A DNA stretch of 64,000 bases from Daucus carota subsp. sativus. Taxonomy: Eukaryota > Streptophyta > Magnoliopsida > Apiales > Apiaceae. The notes under the pieces were generated by a model, which was not told the origin of the DNA, ran no database searches, and was given only the letters and a program-made list of their open reading frames with translations. The position numbers and the translations under genes are program-made. The DNA lies in contig NC_030381.2 in NCBI RefSeq assembly GCF_001625215.2, forward strand, positions 51,855,214 through 51,919,213, read 5' to 3'. Positions 1-10,735 of this stretch are shown here, piece by piece (the stretch's first letter is position 1; each line of letters opens with the position of its first letter).

Positions 1-1033
1 ATATTGTTGCGTTTTGAACTGTTAATTTCGTCCGCTTTAGATTTGTGATCAGGTTTAAGGAATGAACTTTTATGAAGCTCATTGGATTGATATTGGATTG
101 TGATTGTGATGTGTAGCAGTGGACTTCAATTTAAGTAGGAAATGCTTACCTTTCTCAAATGATGATCGTAATGCAAATAGGTCATTAACGTGGCAATATA
201 CTGCAGTTAGTTGAGTCTAGGAGATTTGATTTTTGTGTTTTTAATTATGCACATGTAGTTTTGCTAGGGTGCTGCGAGAATAATGGTGCAGATAGAGTAG
301 ATGGTAAATGTTTATTTGTACAAGTAAAGACTAAGACTATCAGATGATGTAATTTGGGCTGTTATTGCATGCTCACTGTTATGGGTTCTGAGTCCAACTT
401 CCAAGACCATGAATATGTTCAATGTAGCATGCCAAAGTTGATGCATAGGAGTAGTTGTGGAAGTAATCTTTCCTATATCAATATGAATACTTCTGGTACA
501 TTCACTACCTTTTATCGAAGAGGTAAAGTGGTTTCTATTAACTAATTCCTAATGAAAGAACTTTTAAATCAAGTGTTTGTCAAACTTTGCACCTGTATAT
601 TATGACATTATGGATGCAAAAGATATGTCATCTGTGAGATTATACATAATCAAAATTAGTATCACAATGATGTCCAAGCATGCGGAAGAACTCTATGAGG
701 CCATGTGATCTTGGAGAACTTCTACGATGCCATGTGATCTAGGAGAACTTCTATGATGCCATATTATATGTTTTTGTGGTATTGAAAGATATTAGTAATT
801 GTAGTGATCTTTCTTAATTTATGGATGACAAATTTGGTTTCAGTATACTTATACTGCTAGATGAGTAGCCTAGTTTTATTTCATCCTTTCAAAGTTTTTA
901 TTTTTGTTCCTGACTCCTGTTAGATTGCTGGACTGTATGCTTTTGTGCATGTTTTCATTTGAGCCTTTTTTTCTCTGAGTTTTTTTTTATGCATGTTCAA
1001 CCATAATTGCATACTAATGCTATTGACATTTAG
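1..1033 (+). other. Probable intron/upstream part of the GT47 gene
   Basis: No coding exon is recognisable here. The stretch is T-rich and ends in a pyrimidine-rich tract followed by a TAG acceptor at 1031-1033, directly before the first recognisable exon of the exostosin-type gene, so it is most likely intron, with earlier exons outside the window. A 63-codon open frame at 354-545 has no family resemblance that I recognise. Two near-identical phrases around 'ccatgtgatct(t/a)ggagaacttct' lie at about 700-755, a small local duplication. Confidence 0.5.
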
Positions 1034-2232
1034 GGAGGAAAAATTCGAGACATGCTTTTTAAATTACTTGAAAATGAAAGAGATATTGTTATAAAACATG
1101 GTGCACAATCAAGAGAGAGTCGGCGTATGGCTACACAAGGCATGCATACTTCAAGATTCTGTTTACATCCGGCTGGTGATACTCCATCGGCATGTCGACT
1201 CTTTGATGCTATTGTGAGCTTGTGTGTTCCAGTTATAATTAGTGACTATATTGAGTTACCTTTTGAAGATGTCATAGACTACAGGAAGATTGCTGTCTTT
1301 GTGGATACAAAATCTGCTGTAGAGCCAGGTTACTTGCTGAAGTTGCTCCGGAGTATTAATGCTGGGAGAATTTTGAAGTACCAAGAAGAGATGAAAAAGG
1401 TATGTCCTACATGTGGGTTTTTGTGTAGATATCAGTTTTTATGTATCTTCTGCCTGTTAGTTCTGTATGATGTAGTTAATTGTAGTTACACTTTTGAACA
1501 ATTGGGGGTTAAAAAAAAGTAAAGGTGTCTTGTAAAGGGGCTAAAAAACGGGCCTGTGCATTTTGTAATATTTTGTAAATAGGCAAAAGAGGTGTTTTAC
1601 CTTTTTATTTTGGAATTTCCAAGTGATGAACACAAGGTTTCATAGAAAATGGTACAACATGCACCATGTATAAATTAATGTTTAATTTCCAATTATGTAG
1701 ACCACTGCTTGCTTGGTGTATATAAATGTTCACCGCAACACATGTATGTTTGAATTGCATGATATAACTAACTATCTCAGTTGGCTCTCGCATATTTTTG
1801 GACTGCTTTCGGAGTACATCTACATGACCTTTAGTTTGTACTACATCTATTTAGGGATAAGCTTATAGTAAACAACACTTTTGATATTTAAGGAAAATGC
1901 ATATTGTCCCTCCCAAAACTGTTGATGCCTAATCTTTGATTAGTTTTGATTTTGTTGAATCAAAAGTCGGTATATTTTATTCCTGCAACTCACCATAGAG
2001 CGAACATATTCTGATCAACTCGATGACATTTTGTTTTGTAAATTAGGTGAAACATTACTTTGAGTACGAGGATCCAGATGGAACCGTCAACGAGATCTGG
2101 CGCCAAGTCTCCTCGAAACTCCCTCTGATTAAACTGATGATCAATCGTGACAAAAGGCTTGTAAAGAGGGAGTTGACTGAACCAGACTGCGCATGTATGT
2201 GCTCGAACCAGACAGGAATCCATACCACGTAA
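1034..2232 (+). CDS. GT47 / exostosin-family glycosyltransferase, 3' part (two exons)
   Basis: The last two exons of a plant exostosin-family (GT47) protein, a Golgi type II membrane glycosyltransferase family working on cell-wall polysaccharides or glycoproteins. Exons: 1034-1399 and 2047-2232 (stop TAA), intron 1400-2046 with GT and AG borders and the reading frame kept. The first exon opens with GGKIRD and contains [20 protein letters not shown] followed by [19 protein letters not shown], the conserved donor-binding core of the family. The second exon gives the C-terminus with [14 protein letters not shown]. The N-terminal part, including the membrane anchor, lies outside the window to the left. 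It resembles the ARAD-like/At1g67410-type clades, but acceptor and sugar donor cannot be told from this piece. Confidence 0.85.
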
Positions 2233-3396
2233 TGATGCTCCTGATATAAGAATATTCCACATTGCTCACAGACTATCAGTGAATTTTTTTAATATATCTG
2301 GTTGAGAGGGGTGTTCGTCGGAATCTTTCTTAATTACTCAAATCAGATGGGGTTGATGATTAAATCCTGTTATTCGCACTTATTCTTTGGGTACTTGCTG
2401 ATGCCCGACAGAGAGCAACTAATTAGTACACTCTACAGAGGTCTTTTTTGAAATTACATCCATTGTTGTTATGTAGTTCATGCTCCACCTGGAGATGTTT
2501 ATCTCATATCTGTAACCAATGTAGTTAAAAGTTTGCATTTATTTTTGTAACTATTACTCAGTTGTACATGGAAATAGAAAGTGAAAAATAATCCTCTTCT
2601 ACGGCCTCCTTGCTCCTTGATTGCAATACTATACATGTTAGTTAGAGCATCTCAAAAAATTAAATTTGTTGAGTTTGTAACATATTTTGTTTCGACGATA
2701 TGCTGTTTTAATATGGTTGAAGTGATATTTTTGATATGTCAAACTCATTTTCTAGTTAAAAAGTTTTTCATAGTTGAAGTTGATGATATTTGATCCAGCA
2801 GTCAAATGTCAAGTAGTCGAGATCTAAAAAAAAATCCAAATTTGAATTATTCAATTGACCAAAATTTCAATTCCAATATGATCTACGTCCAAATTACTAT
2901 TTATATATTATATTATATAAATAATTTATTTAATCTTAAATTTAATGTTTAACAATTATGGATTATTTTTATTATATTTGATAAATTAATTAAATTAAAA
3001 GATAAATTTTTCAATATACGTAAATAACATAAAAGTTTAATACCTAGTTACCGAGGACATATTCATTTCATTAATTAATAAATAATTGTTTAATTTATTA
3101 AAAAATTGATTAATGAATTAATGAATTGTTAAAAAAAATTTCTTTATTGATTAGAGGGGAAAATATAACATTAAATAATTTATTATAGCAATTATTGATG
3201 GAACCAAACCAGTTACTATATTATATACATATCCTTATAATCTGATAGAATCTTTAAACGATGCAGATGCAGTATATTGTTATAAATTATTTATTTCAAC
3301 TATACTAATGTAAAAGTTTACTGATCATCAAATCTATATAAAATTTAAAGCTGCATATATTTTAGTGCATCTTTTTCCGTAGTCACAAAAATAAAA
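2233..3396. other. Intergenic, AT-rich
   Basis: 3' flank of the GT47 gene followed by very AT-rich DNA (especially 2820-3230). No gene, RNA or transposon terminus recognised. A 70-codon open frame at 2581-2793 has no recognisable features. Confidence 0.6.
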
Positions 3397-3576
3397 GGAT
3401 TTGTCTAGTGTGTGCTCATGGGGATACGATAAGCATCAAATTCTATAATTTTGGTGGATTTTGATGAGTGTGGTTGGTGAATTTGCAGGCGTTCACCATT
3501 ATAAAGAAGGATGAGCCAATCAAAAGCCAGCATACTTATAAAATTTGGTGCTCAGTGTGTGCCCATAAAAAAACCT
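3397..3576. mobile_element. Mutator-type MITE, copy 1
   Basis: A 180-bp miniature element flanked by a perfect 9-bp direct repeat AAAATAAAA (3388-3396 and 3577-3585), although this is low-complexity sequence. Its ends are imperfect inverted repeats of the type GG.TTTGTCTAGTGTGTG, and the inner part carries GGTTGGTGAATTTGCA. A second copy of the same family lies at 21099-21285, also with a 9-bp duplication, which supports a Mutator-like origin. It sits about 300 bp upstream of the presumed LeuRS transcription start. Confidence 0.65.
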
Positions 3577-5322
3577 AAAATAAAAAATCATAAAAATCGG
3601 TTTGAAGGCTAGGACTTGACACAGAAAAAAAAGTAATAGGAAAATACATTTTCTTCTCGGTAAATATGTTTTGAGGCCCAAGAAAACTTAAAATCCACGC
3701 ATAGCACTATAGCAAACGAGTACATATAGAAAAATAGTAGAAAAGAAATACTAACAGTTAAAATCTTGGTAAATCTCATCTGGGTTTTGACTAGGGTTAT
3801 GAATTTATAGAATCTGCAGCCTATCCTATATCTCACCATCTCATTGTGGCGTCGCAGTGCTTGAGGCACTTCACTTTCTCAAAGGCATTTTCCAACACAT
3901 ATATATTTAATCGAAGGTATATATATTCAGCCCTTTTGCTTGTTCTTGATTAACAAGTAGTTGATTTTATTTGTGTTTTAGTGTTGTTAAATGTTCTTGG
4001 TGAGTTCTTGAATAAAGATTGGATTATTTTGCAAAACCCATGTTAAAGATTGTGTGTTTTTTGCTTGAATTGATGATTATATATGTGTTTTGATGTTATT
4101 AGTGAAGTATGCATCTACCCTGTTACCTGTTCTTTATAAAACAAGTAGTAGCTTCAATTTGTGTTTATTGTGTTCTTGTATGTCTTGGTGAGTTCTTGAA
4201 TAAAAAGTGGATCTTTTTAGCAAAACCCATGATAAGGATTGGGTCCTTTTTACTTGGATTGATGAATCAGATGTGTTTTGATGTCGGTGGTGATGTATAT
4301 ATCAACCCTTTTACTTGTTCTTTATTAAACAAGTAGTAGCTTTACTTTGTGTTTATGATCTTCTTGTATGTTCTTGAATTAAAATCTAGTATTTATACGA
4401 AACCCATGTTATCTTTTTTACTCAATTTACTGATTTTAATGTTTTAATGTTGTTAGTGATGTATGCATTTGGCTTTTCAGAATGTGTTTCCAAAGTTCTT
4501 GGATGTAGCAGTTTTTTGGTCTTTATAATTGTTTCTTTTGTATATTTGGTATTTATGTTTGCATTTTTTACAGAACTCAATAAAAAGATTGCATGTTATC
4601 TCTCATATTGTTGATTTATTGATGTGATTTGTTGTTGACAGTGATTTAAGAGGGTTCTCAGAATATGAGTATTTGTAGTTGTACTTAAACTCATTTATTT
4701 TTTAATCATCTAAGTAATAGGTTTTACTTGGTTCTTTTATGTTCTTGTTGAATTATACATCAAAACCTTTCTTGTGCAAAAACCGTCATGAAGATTGTAT
4801 TTTAACTTTTGTTACTGAATTTATATGTGCTTTTTCGAATTGGGCCAAGTATAATTTTGTCTTTGTATTTTTTTTGTATGCTCTCAACAAATCTTTGAAT
4901 ATAAAGTCAGCTTCCGTACCAAACACATGATTAAAATTACATTGTTCTGATGTTGTTTACCGATTTTTGATGTTATTACTGCTCAAATGGGTTTCTGGTT
5001 TCCAAATCTTTATAGCTTTCACAAAAAATTCTGACGTAAAAGCTTCACTTTGCCTTAGTTTCTTGTATATTTTAATTAAATTTTTGAGCAAAAATCAGTT
5101 ATAGTACAAAACCCATTGTAGTGATTATCCTTGACTCAAATTGCTGATTTTTGATTTGTTTTTGTGTTTATAGTGATGTGTACAAAATTTTTATAGTATT
5201 TGAATCTTTAAGCTAATGTATTAATTATAATTACTCAGAGTTGTGTAATTTTTAAATTGTAATTTTAATTTTATATTGCTATTAGGTTTTGTCAGCTTTC
5301 TGGTGAGACTCTGCTAAAAGAT
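3577..5322 (+). promoter_or_regulatory. LeuRS promoter, 5' leader and probable 5'-UTR intron
   Basis: The region before the LeuRS start codon. A plausible leader exon lies around 3800-3916 and ends in AAG followed by GTATAT (donor at 3917). The next good acceptor is TTAG at 5282-5285, 37 bp before the ATG. This would make a 1369-bp 5'-UTR intron (3917-5285), T-rich as leader introns of plant housekeeping genes often are. The exact transcription start is not visible. The intron contains the tandem repeat listed separately. Confidence 0.5.
3931..4640. repeat. ~187-bp degenerate tandem repeat in the LeuRS leader intron
   Basis: Units start at 3931, 4118, 4306 and, more decayed, about 4471. Each begins with CCCTTTTRCTTGTTCTT, goes on with AACAAGTAGT and GTGTTTAT, then GTTCTTGAATAAA, CAAAACCCATG and a block like GATGATGTGTTTTGATGTT. 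Spacing is 187, 188 and about 165 bp. Further faint echoes (for instance 'caaaaccg/caaaacccat' near 4780 and 5108) suggest that the array once ran to about 5200. Confidence 0.65.
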
Positions 5323-8300
5323 ATGGATTCTGGAAAGAGCTTTGCTAGGAGAGACAAACTTTTGGAAATTGAATCACAAGTTCGAAAGTTATGGGAAGAG
5401 AATGATGTTTTCCGGGCTGAAGCTGGAGCAGAACCACCCAAGGAGGGGGAAAAGTTTTTTGGTAACTTCCCTTTCCCCTATATGAATGGGAACTTGCATT
5501 TGGGCCATGCTTTTTCTCTCTCGAAACTTGAGTTTGCTGCTGCCTTTCATAGGCTAAGAGGTGCTAATGTCTTATTGCCATTTGCTTTTCACTGCACTGG
5601 AATGCCAATTAAGGCCTCAGCTGATAAACTTTGTAGAGAGGTTCAGAAATTTGGCAATCCACCTGTGTTTCCTGATGTAGCAGAGGAGGCGCCGAAGGAA
5701 GTGGCATTAAAACCCGAGGAAGTTGAGGGTGCACCTGATAAGTTTAAGGGTAAGAAGTCAAAAGCAGTGTCAAAAGCAGGCGGCGATAAGTATCAGTGGG
5801 AAATTATGAGAAGTTATGGGCTTTCTGATTCTGAAATTTTGAAGTTTCAGGATCCTTATTATTGGTTAACGTATTTCCCTCCTCTTGCTGTTGAAGACCT
5901 CAAGAGTTTTGGGTTGGGCTGTGATTGGAGGCGTACATTTATCACAACCGATATGAACCCATTTTTTGACTCCTTTGTTAGGTGGCAGTTGTTAAAATTG
6001 AAGGGCATGGGAAAAGTTGTGAAGGACTTGAGATACACTATTTACTCTCCATTTGATGGCCAGCCCTGTGCTGATCATGACCGAGCTTCAGGTGAAGGTG
6101 TTAATCCTCAGGAGTATACTCTTATCAAAATGGAGGTTGTGTCACCGTTCCCCCAGAAATTAGGAGCTTTGGAAGGTAAAAAAGTTTATCTTGCAGCAGC
6201 GACACTGAGACCGGAGACGATGTATGGGCAAACAAATTCTTGGGTGCTGCCTGATGGAAAGTATGGCGCATTTGAAATCAATGATGAAGAGGTGTTCATT
6301 TTAACTGAAAAGTCGGCCCGTAATTTAGCATATCAGAGATTGTCGCGAGTTCCACAGAAGCCGACTTGTTTGCTAGAGCTGACTGGTCATGATTTGATTG
6401 GTTTGCCTCTGAGGTCTCCATTGGCCTTTAATGACATCATATACTCTCTCCCCATGATGTCGGTTCTCACTGACAAGGGTACTGGAATAGTTACTAGTGT
6501 TCCAAGTGATTCTCCTGATGATTTTATGGCCTTGCAGGACTTGAAATCGAAACCAGCTTTTAGGGCCAAATTTGGTGTTAAAGATGAATGGGTTCTACCA
6601 TTTGAAATCATTCCTATAATCCACCACCCAGATTTCGGAGATAAATCTGCTGAGAAAATCTGTACGGATATGAAGATTCAGAGTCAGAATGATAGAGAAA
6701 AGCTTGATGCTGCAAAGAAGATTATCTATAAGGGTGGGTTTTATGAAGGAACTATGGTTGCCGGGGAATATGCTGGCTTGAAAGTCCAGGATGCTAAGAA
6801 TTTAATTAAAAACAAGCTGTTAGATATTGGTCAAGCTGTTATTTATAGCGAGCCGGAGAAGAAGGTGATGTCCAGATCAGGAGATGAATGTGTTGTTGCT
6901 TTGACTGATCAGTGGTACATTACTTATGGAGAAGAAAATTGGAAGAAGGATGCAGAAAGATGCTTGGAGGGGATGAATCTCTTTTATGATGAAACTCGTC
7001 ATGGTTTTGAGCACACACTGGGTTGGCTAAATCAGTGGGCTTGCTCTCGTAGTTTTGGTCTTGGGACTCGTATTCCTTGGGACGAGGAGTTTCTTGTGGA
7101 GTCTTTATCTGATTCAACGCTTTACATGGCATATTACACTGTATGCCATTTGTTACAGGGAGGGGATATGTATGGTGCTGATACATCTTCAGTAAAACCA
7201 GAGCAGCTGACATATGAGGTTTGGGATTTCTTGCTATGTGATGGGCCGTACCCTAGTTCATCAAGTTTATCACCATCTCTTCTTGATGAGATGAAGAAGG
7301 AGTTTAAGTATTGGTATCCATTTGATCTCAGAGTTTCAGGCAAGGATCTTATCCAAAATCATCTGACCTTTTGCATTTATAACCACACAGCACTCATGCC
7401 CAAAAATCACTGGCCTCGAGGTTTCAGATGCAATGGACACCTTATGCTGAATTCAGAGAAAATGTCAAAGTCCACCGGAAATTTTAGGACCTTGCGACAA
7501 GCAATCGAAGAGTTCTCAGCTGATGCTACCAGGTTCTCCCTTGCTGATGCTGGGGATGGGATGGACGATGCCAATTTTGTTTTCGAAACTGCTAATGCTG
7601 CTATTTTGAGGTTGACTAAAGAGATTACATGGATGGAAGAGGTTCTTGCTTCTGAATCAACATTGCGAGTTGGTCCTCCTTCTTGCTATGCAGACCATGT
7701 TTTTGCCAATGAGATCAATATTGCTGTGAATATGACTGAGAAGAACTACAAAGATTTAATGTTTCGTGAAGCTTTGAAAACTGGATTTTATGATCTTCAA
7801 GCTGCTAGAGATGAATATAGGCTTTCCTGTGGCTCGGCAGGAATGAACCGTGATTTGTTGTGGTGGTTTATGGATGTTCAAACAAGGCTGATCACTCCTA
7901 TTTGCCCGCATTATGGTGAATATGTGTGGAAGGAGCTGTTGAAAAAGAATGGGTTTATTATTAAAGCAGGATGGCCAGAAGCTGGGTTACCTGATCCAAC
8001 TCTTAAAAGGGCCAACAAATATTTGCAAGATTCTATTGTCACAATGAGAAAGCTTCTTCAGAAGCAAGCATCTGGTTCAAAGAAAGGTAAAGCAAATGCA
8101 TCAAGTCAAAATAAACCTACCGTTGGCCTAATATTTGTGAATGAGCAATATGATGGATGGAAAAGAGAATGTTTGAACATCCTTCGAGACAAGTTTGACA
8201 GCGGAACTTGTACTTTTGCTCCAGATCAAGAGATCTTGAAGGCATTGCAGGAGAGTTCTGTCGGCAAGGAAGGTAATTTTAAGCAGACTCAAAAGCTATG

Positions 8301-8559
8301 TATGCCTTTCATGCGATTCAAGAAGGATGAGGTTGCTGCTGTCGGTGTTCAGGCCCTTGACCTGAAGTTACCATTTGGTGAAATCAAGGTCCTTGTGGAG
8401 AATCTTGAGTTGATCAAACGACAATTAGGACTTGAAAAAGTTGAAGTCCTATCTCCTACAGATCCTGATGCTATTACAAGGGTTGGTCCAAATGCATCCT
8501 TGTTGAAGCAAAATCCGCCATCCCCTGGAAATCCGACTGCTATTTTCTTAAATGAGTGA
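5323..8559 (+). CDS. LeuRS: Leucyl-tRNA synthetase, cytosolic
   Basis: Class I aminoacyl-tRNA synthetase that charges tRNA-Leu with leucine in the cytosol. A single uninterrupted exon of 1078 codons, close to the ~1090 of the Arabidopsis cytosolic enzyme. The class I HIGH signature is HLGH at residues 59-62 within FPFPYMNGNLHLGHAFS; KMSKS is at 713-717. The CP1 editing insert lies between them: its Thr-rich strand TLRPETMYGQ starts at residue 294, and GTGIVTSVPSDSPDD ends at residue 400, with D399 the likely conserved editing-site Asp. An anticodon-binding region and the long eukaryote/archaeal-type C-terminal extension follow. The N-terminus (MDSGKSFARRDKLLEIE) aligns directly with cytosolic plant LeuRS and has no transit peptide, so the start at 5323 is well supported and organelle targeting is unlikely. 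Confidence 0.97.
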   Translation: MDSGKSFARRDKLLEIESQVRKLWEENDVFRAEAGAEPPKEGEKFFGNFPFPYMNGNLHLGHAFSLSKLEFAAAFHRLRGANVLLPFAFHCTGMPIKASADKLCREVQKFGNPPVFPDVAEEAPKEVALKPEEVEGAPDKFKGKKSKAVSKAGGDKYQWEIMRSYGLSDSEILKFQDPYYWLTYFPPLAVEDLKSFGLGCDWRRTFITTDMNPFFDSFVRWQLLKLKGMGKVVKDLRYTIYSPFDGQPCADHDRASGEGVNPQEYTLIKMEVVSPFPQKLGALEGKKVYLAAATLRPETMYGQTNSWVLPDGKYGAFEINDEEVFILTEKSARNLAYQRLSRVPQKPTCLLELTGHDLIGLPLRSPLAFNDIIYSLPMMSVLTDKGTGIVTSVPSDSPDDFMALQDLKSKPAFRAKFGVKDEWVLPFEIIPIIHHPDFGDKSAEKICTDMKIQSQNDREKLDAAKKIIYKGGFYEGTMVAGEYAGLKVQDAKNLIKNKLLDIGQAVIYSEPEKKVMSRSGDECVVALTDQWYITYGEENWKKDAERCLEGMNLFYDETRHGFEHTLGWLNQWACSRSFGLGTRIPWDEEFLVESLSDSTLYMAYYTVCHLLQGGDMYGADTSSVKPEQLTYEVWDFLLCDGPYPSSSSLSPSLLDEMKKEFKYWYPFDLRVSGKDLIQNHLTFCIYNHTALMPKNHWPRGFRCNGHLMLNSEKMSKSTGNFRTLRQAIEEFSADATRFSLADAGDGMDDANFVFETANAAILRLTKEITWMEEVLASESTLRVGPPSCYADHVFANEINIAVNMTEKNYKDLMFREALKTGFYDLQAARDEYRLSCGSAGMNRDLLWWFMDVQTRLITPICPHYGEYVWKELLKKNGFIIKAGWPEAGLPDPTLKRANKYLQDSIVTMRKLLQKQASGSKKGKANASSQNKPTVGLIFVNEQYDGWKRECLNILRDKFDSGTCTFAPDQEILKALQESSVGKEGNFKQTQKLCMPFMRFKKDEVAAVGVQALDLKLPFGEIKVLVENLELIKRQLGLEKVEVLSPTDPDAITRVGPNASLLKQNPPSPGNPTAIFLNE

Positions 8560-10735
8560 TGTTTAGAATTTTACATTTGTCTCTGATATCTAGACTTGAT
8601 TTCAGTTTCTTCTCAATTTAGCAAAAGTTCTGTTCTTGAACTTTTTGCGGTCTTGATATTGTAGATTGTTTCTAATCTATATGATAAACTGTGTTTTCTT
8701 ACTGGGGTTTACACTCAGTTTCTATTTTTGATGCAAAAGCGACTATATATAATTACAAAGTATTGAATGCTATATGAAATTGAAAATGGTGGTAGCAGCT
8801 TTATTTTTTATTCGTGAGAAAGTATTCTACTTGGGGGCTATTCAGGCTACAATTTACATCAGCAATGTCTAATCTCTCTCCAGACGAGAGTGATTTTCTT
8901 CTTCACAGATCCTACAAATGTCCAGCGGTGTTACGTGCATCTCTCTAAACATGGAAACAAGGTGCGTTACTTCTATGTTTGATTGTGTTAAATTACTGCT
9001 GTTTGATTAGATGTACTTCGTTTATGAATTTGGTACTATAGAAGTTTTGCTTTGTTATGAATTTAGTACCATGTCATTTAGTTTGGCCTATAATAAATGT
9101 TATGCATTATGGAGTTGGGATTTATATTTTATGTTGCTCTAGTAAGAATCTCCATTGTTATGATAACTGCTAAAAGTCAGATAGTTGTCCTGCTTAGCTT
9201 AGTTGGATATGCATCGGTTTCGTTGTTATGTTGTTCTGTCAGGACTGCTACTGTCATCACTCCAATATATCAGTTTTGCTATTTTAACTTGGCGTGTAAT
9301 TTCCGGAAATCGTTATATGAGAATGACATGAGTAAGTATAGGTAGATCATGATGTCTGTGTTTTGGTTGACTGAAGTTAACTGCATTGGCTCTCAGGTGC
9401 TGCAATTGTTGCATGCTGTATCTGTGTATCAGACTTATTTTATATATATAAATTTCACGTGTATGTAAGCAAGTGCGAGTTTAAAGTATATGGTATATGA
9501 ATACATAGGGAGAAAGGCAAGTCAGTTTTGACTATGATATATGAAATTGAGGAGAACTAGACAAGAATATATCTTTCTGTGATAATTATATTTTGAAAAC
9601 TTATCTTTATGTTTTTTACTTGCATTGCGATTAATAGGTTTATCTTTGAATTTTTTTTTTTTTTTTTTGTGGTTTTATCATGAGTGCTATTTTTATCATG
9701 AGTTCTATAATTTTGAAGAGAAGCCAATTGAGGAAAATGCAATAACCACGAGCTTTTTAGGAAGTGAAAATAGATTCACCGAAACCGCGTAACTGATTCC
9801 AATCAGATTACTTCTTTAAATATATGATTTTGCATTACACACAACTAAAGGGGTTTTACCATTTTGGCCAAATCTTCAAGTATGTTAATCTCTGTAGTAA
9901 ACCAGGCAGAGTTAACAGGCTAGCAGCTTAAGTTACCTTTAGTACAAATGGCATCTAAATGTTGCTTGTGCAGACAGCATTCTTCACCTTAAAGTTGCCC
10001 AAAGCAGTTCAACATCTTTTCGAAATTTATTCACTTCTTGTCTACTTTAGCTTCGTCAGATCACGATGATATATACTTGTTCTTTCGATACTGATCACAT
10101 GATTTCATACACAAGTTTCTGTTGTTTGTTAGTTCTTTACTTGGATCACAGATTTTTCCCAACCGTAGGATACCCTATTAGTAATGCTGCTCCTACTTTC
10201 TTCTGTTTGTAAGTTCTTTGCTTGGAGTTCTGTTTTTTGGTGCTGGCATGACTTTAACTAATGATACTAAATGTATGTAACATGTTTCATGTGAAACACA
10301 TGCATTTCTGTTTTCTCCTCTTAAACTGTTAATTTGTTAGTAATTATATTGATTAAAAATATCCGATTTATCCAAAAAATTTCCGATAAATCTCTGATAA
10401 ATCCTGAATCGGTAGGTCAACCGATTAGTTCCGATTCCTGATTTCTACCCCCATGCTTACAGCTAGAGTTTGACAGATAAATTGATAGGTAATCCTAATA
10501 AAATCAGGCAATAAGGTGCTCTGCTAAAATCAATTTTTCCCCCTAAATTGTAATAATCCTTCGAAAGAAAATTATACTTGGCTTCTAACATTCTCCTTAC
10601 CTTTATTCCTTTTCTTGCAGTCTATATGTAAGTTTATTTGTCATTTTTGGGAACAGGAGATCTTTCACATGCATATCGTTCAAGTACTGTGTCTCTAATA
10701 ATTGAATAAGATATATATTAGAAGCTTGTAGCACC
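8560..10735. other. Intergenic region between LeuRS and the ankyrin gene
   Basis: LeuRS 3' UTR at the left and the ankyrin-gene promoter at the right. A poly-T run at about 9651-9668 is the only low-complexity feature. Around 10345-10440 there are repeats of the type CGATAAATC / GATTCCTGAT that may be transposon debris. No gene recognised; a 28-codon open frame (8865-8948) followed by a donor-like GGTGCG is not convincing. Confidence 0.5.

Noticed and set aside
354-545. 63-codon open frame near the left edge
   Set aside because: No splice context fitting the exostosin exons and no recognisable motif; most likely intron sequence.
8865-8948. Short frame MSNLSPDESDFLLHRSY.. ending in TAA, followed by a donor-like sequence
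   Set aside because: Only 27 residues, no supporting exons and no family match; not enough to call a gene.
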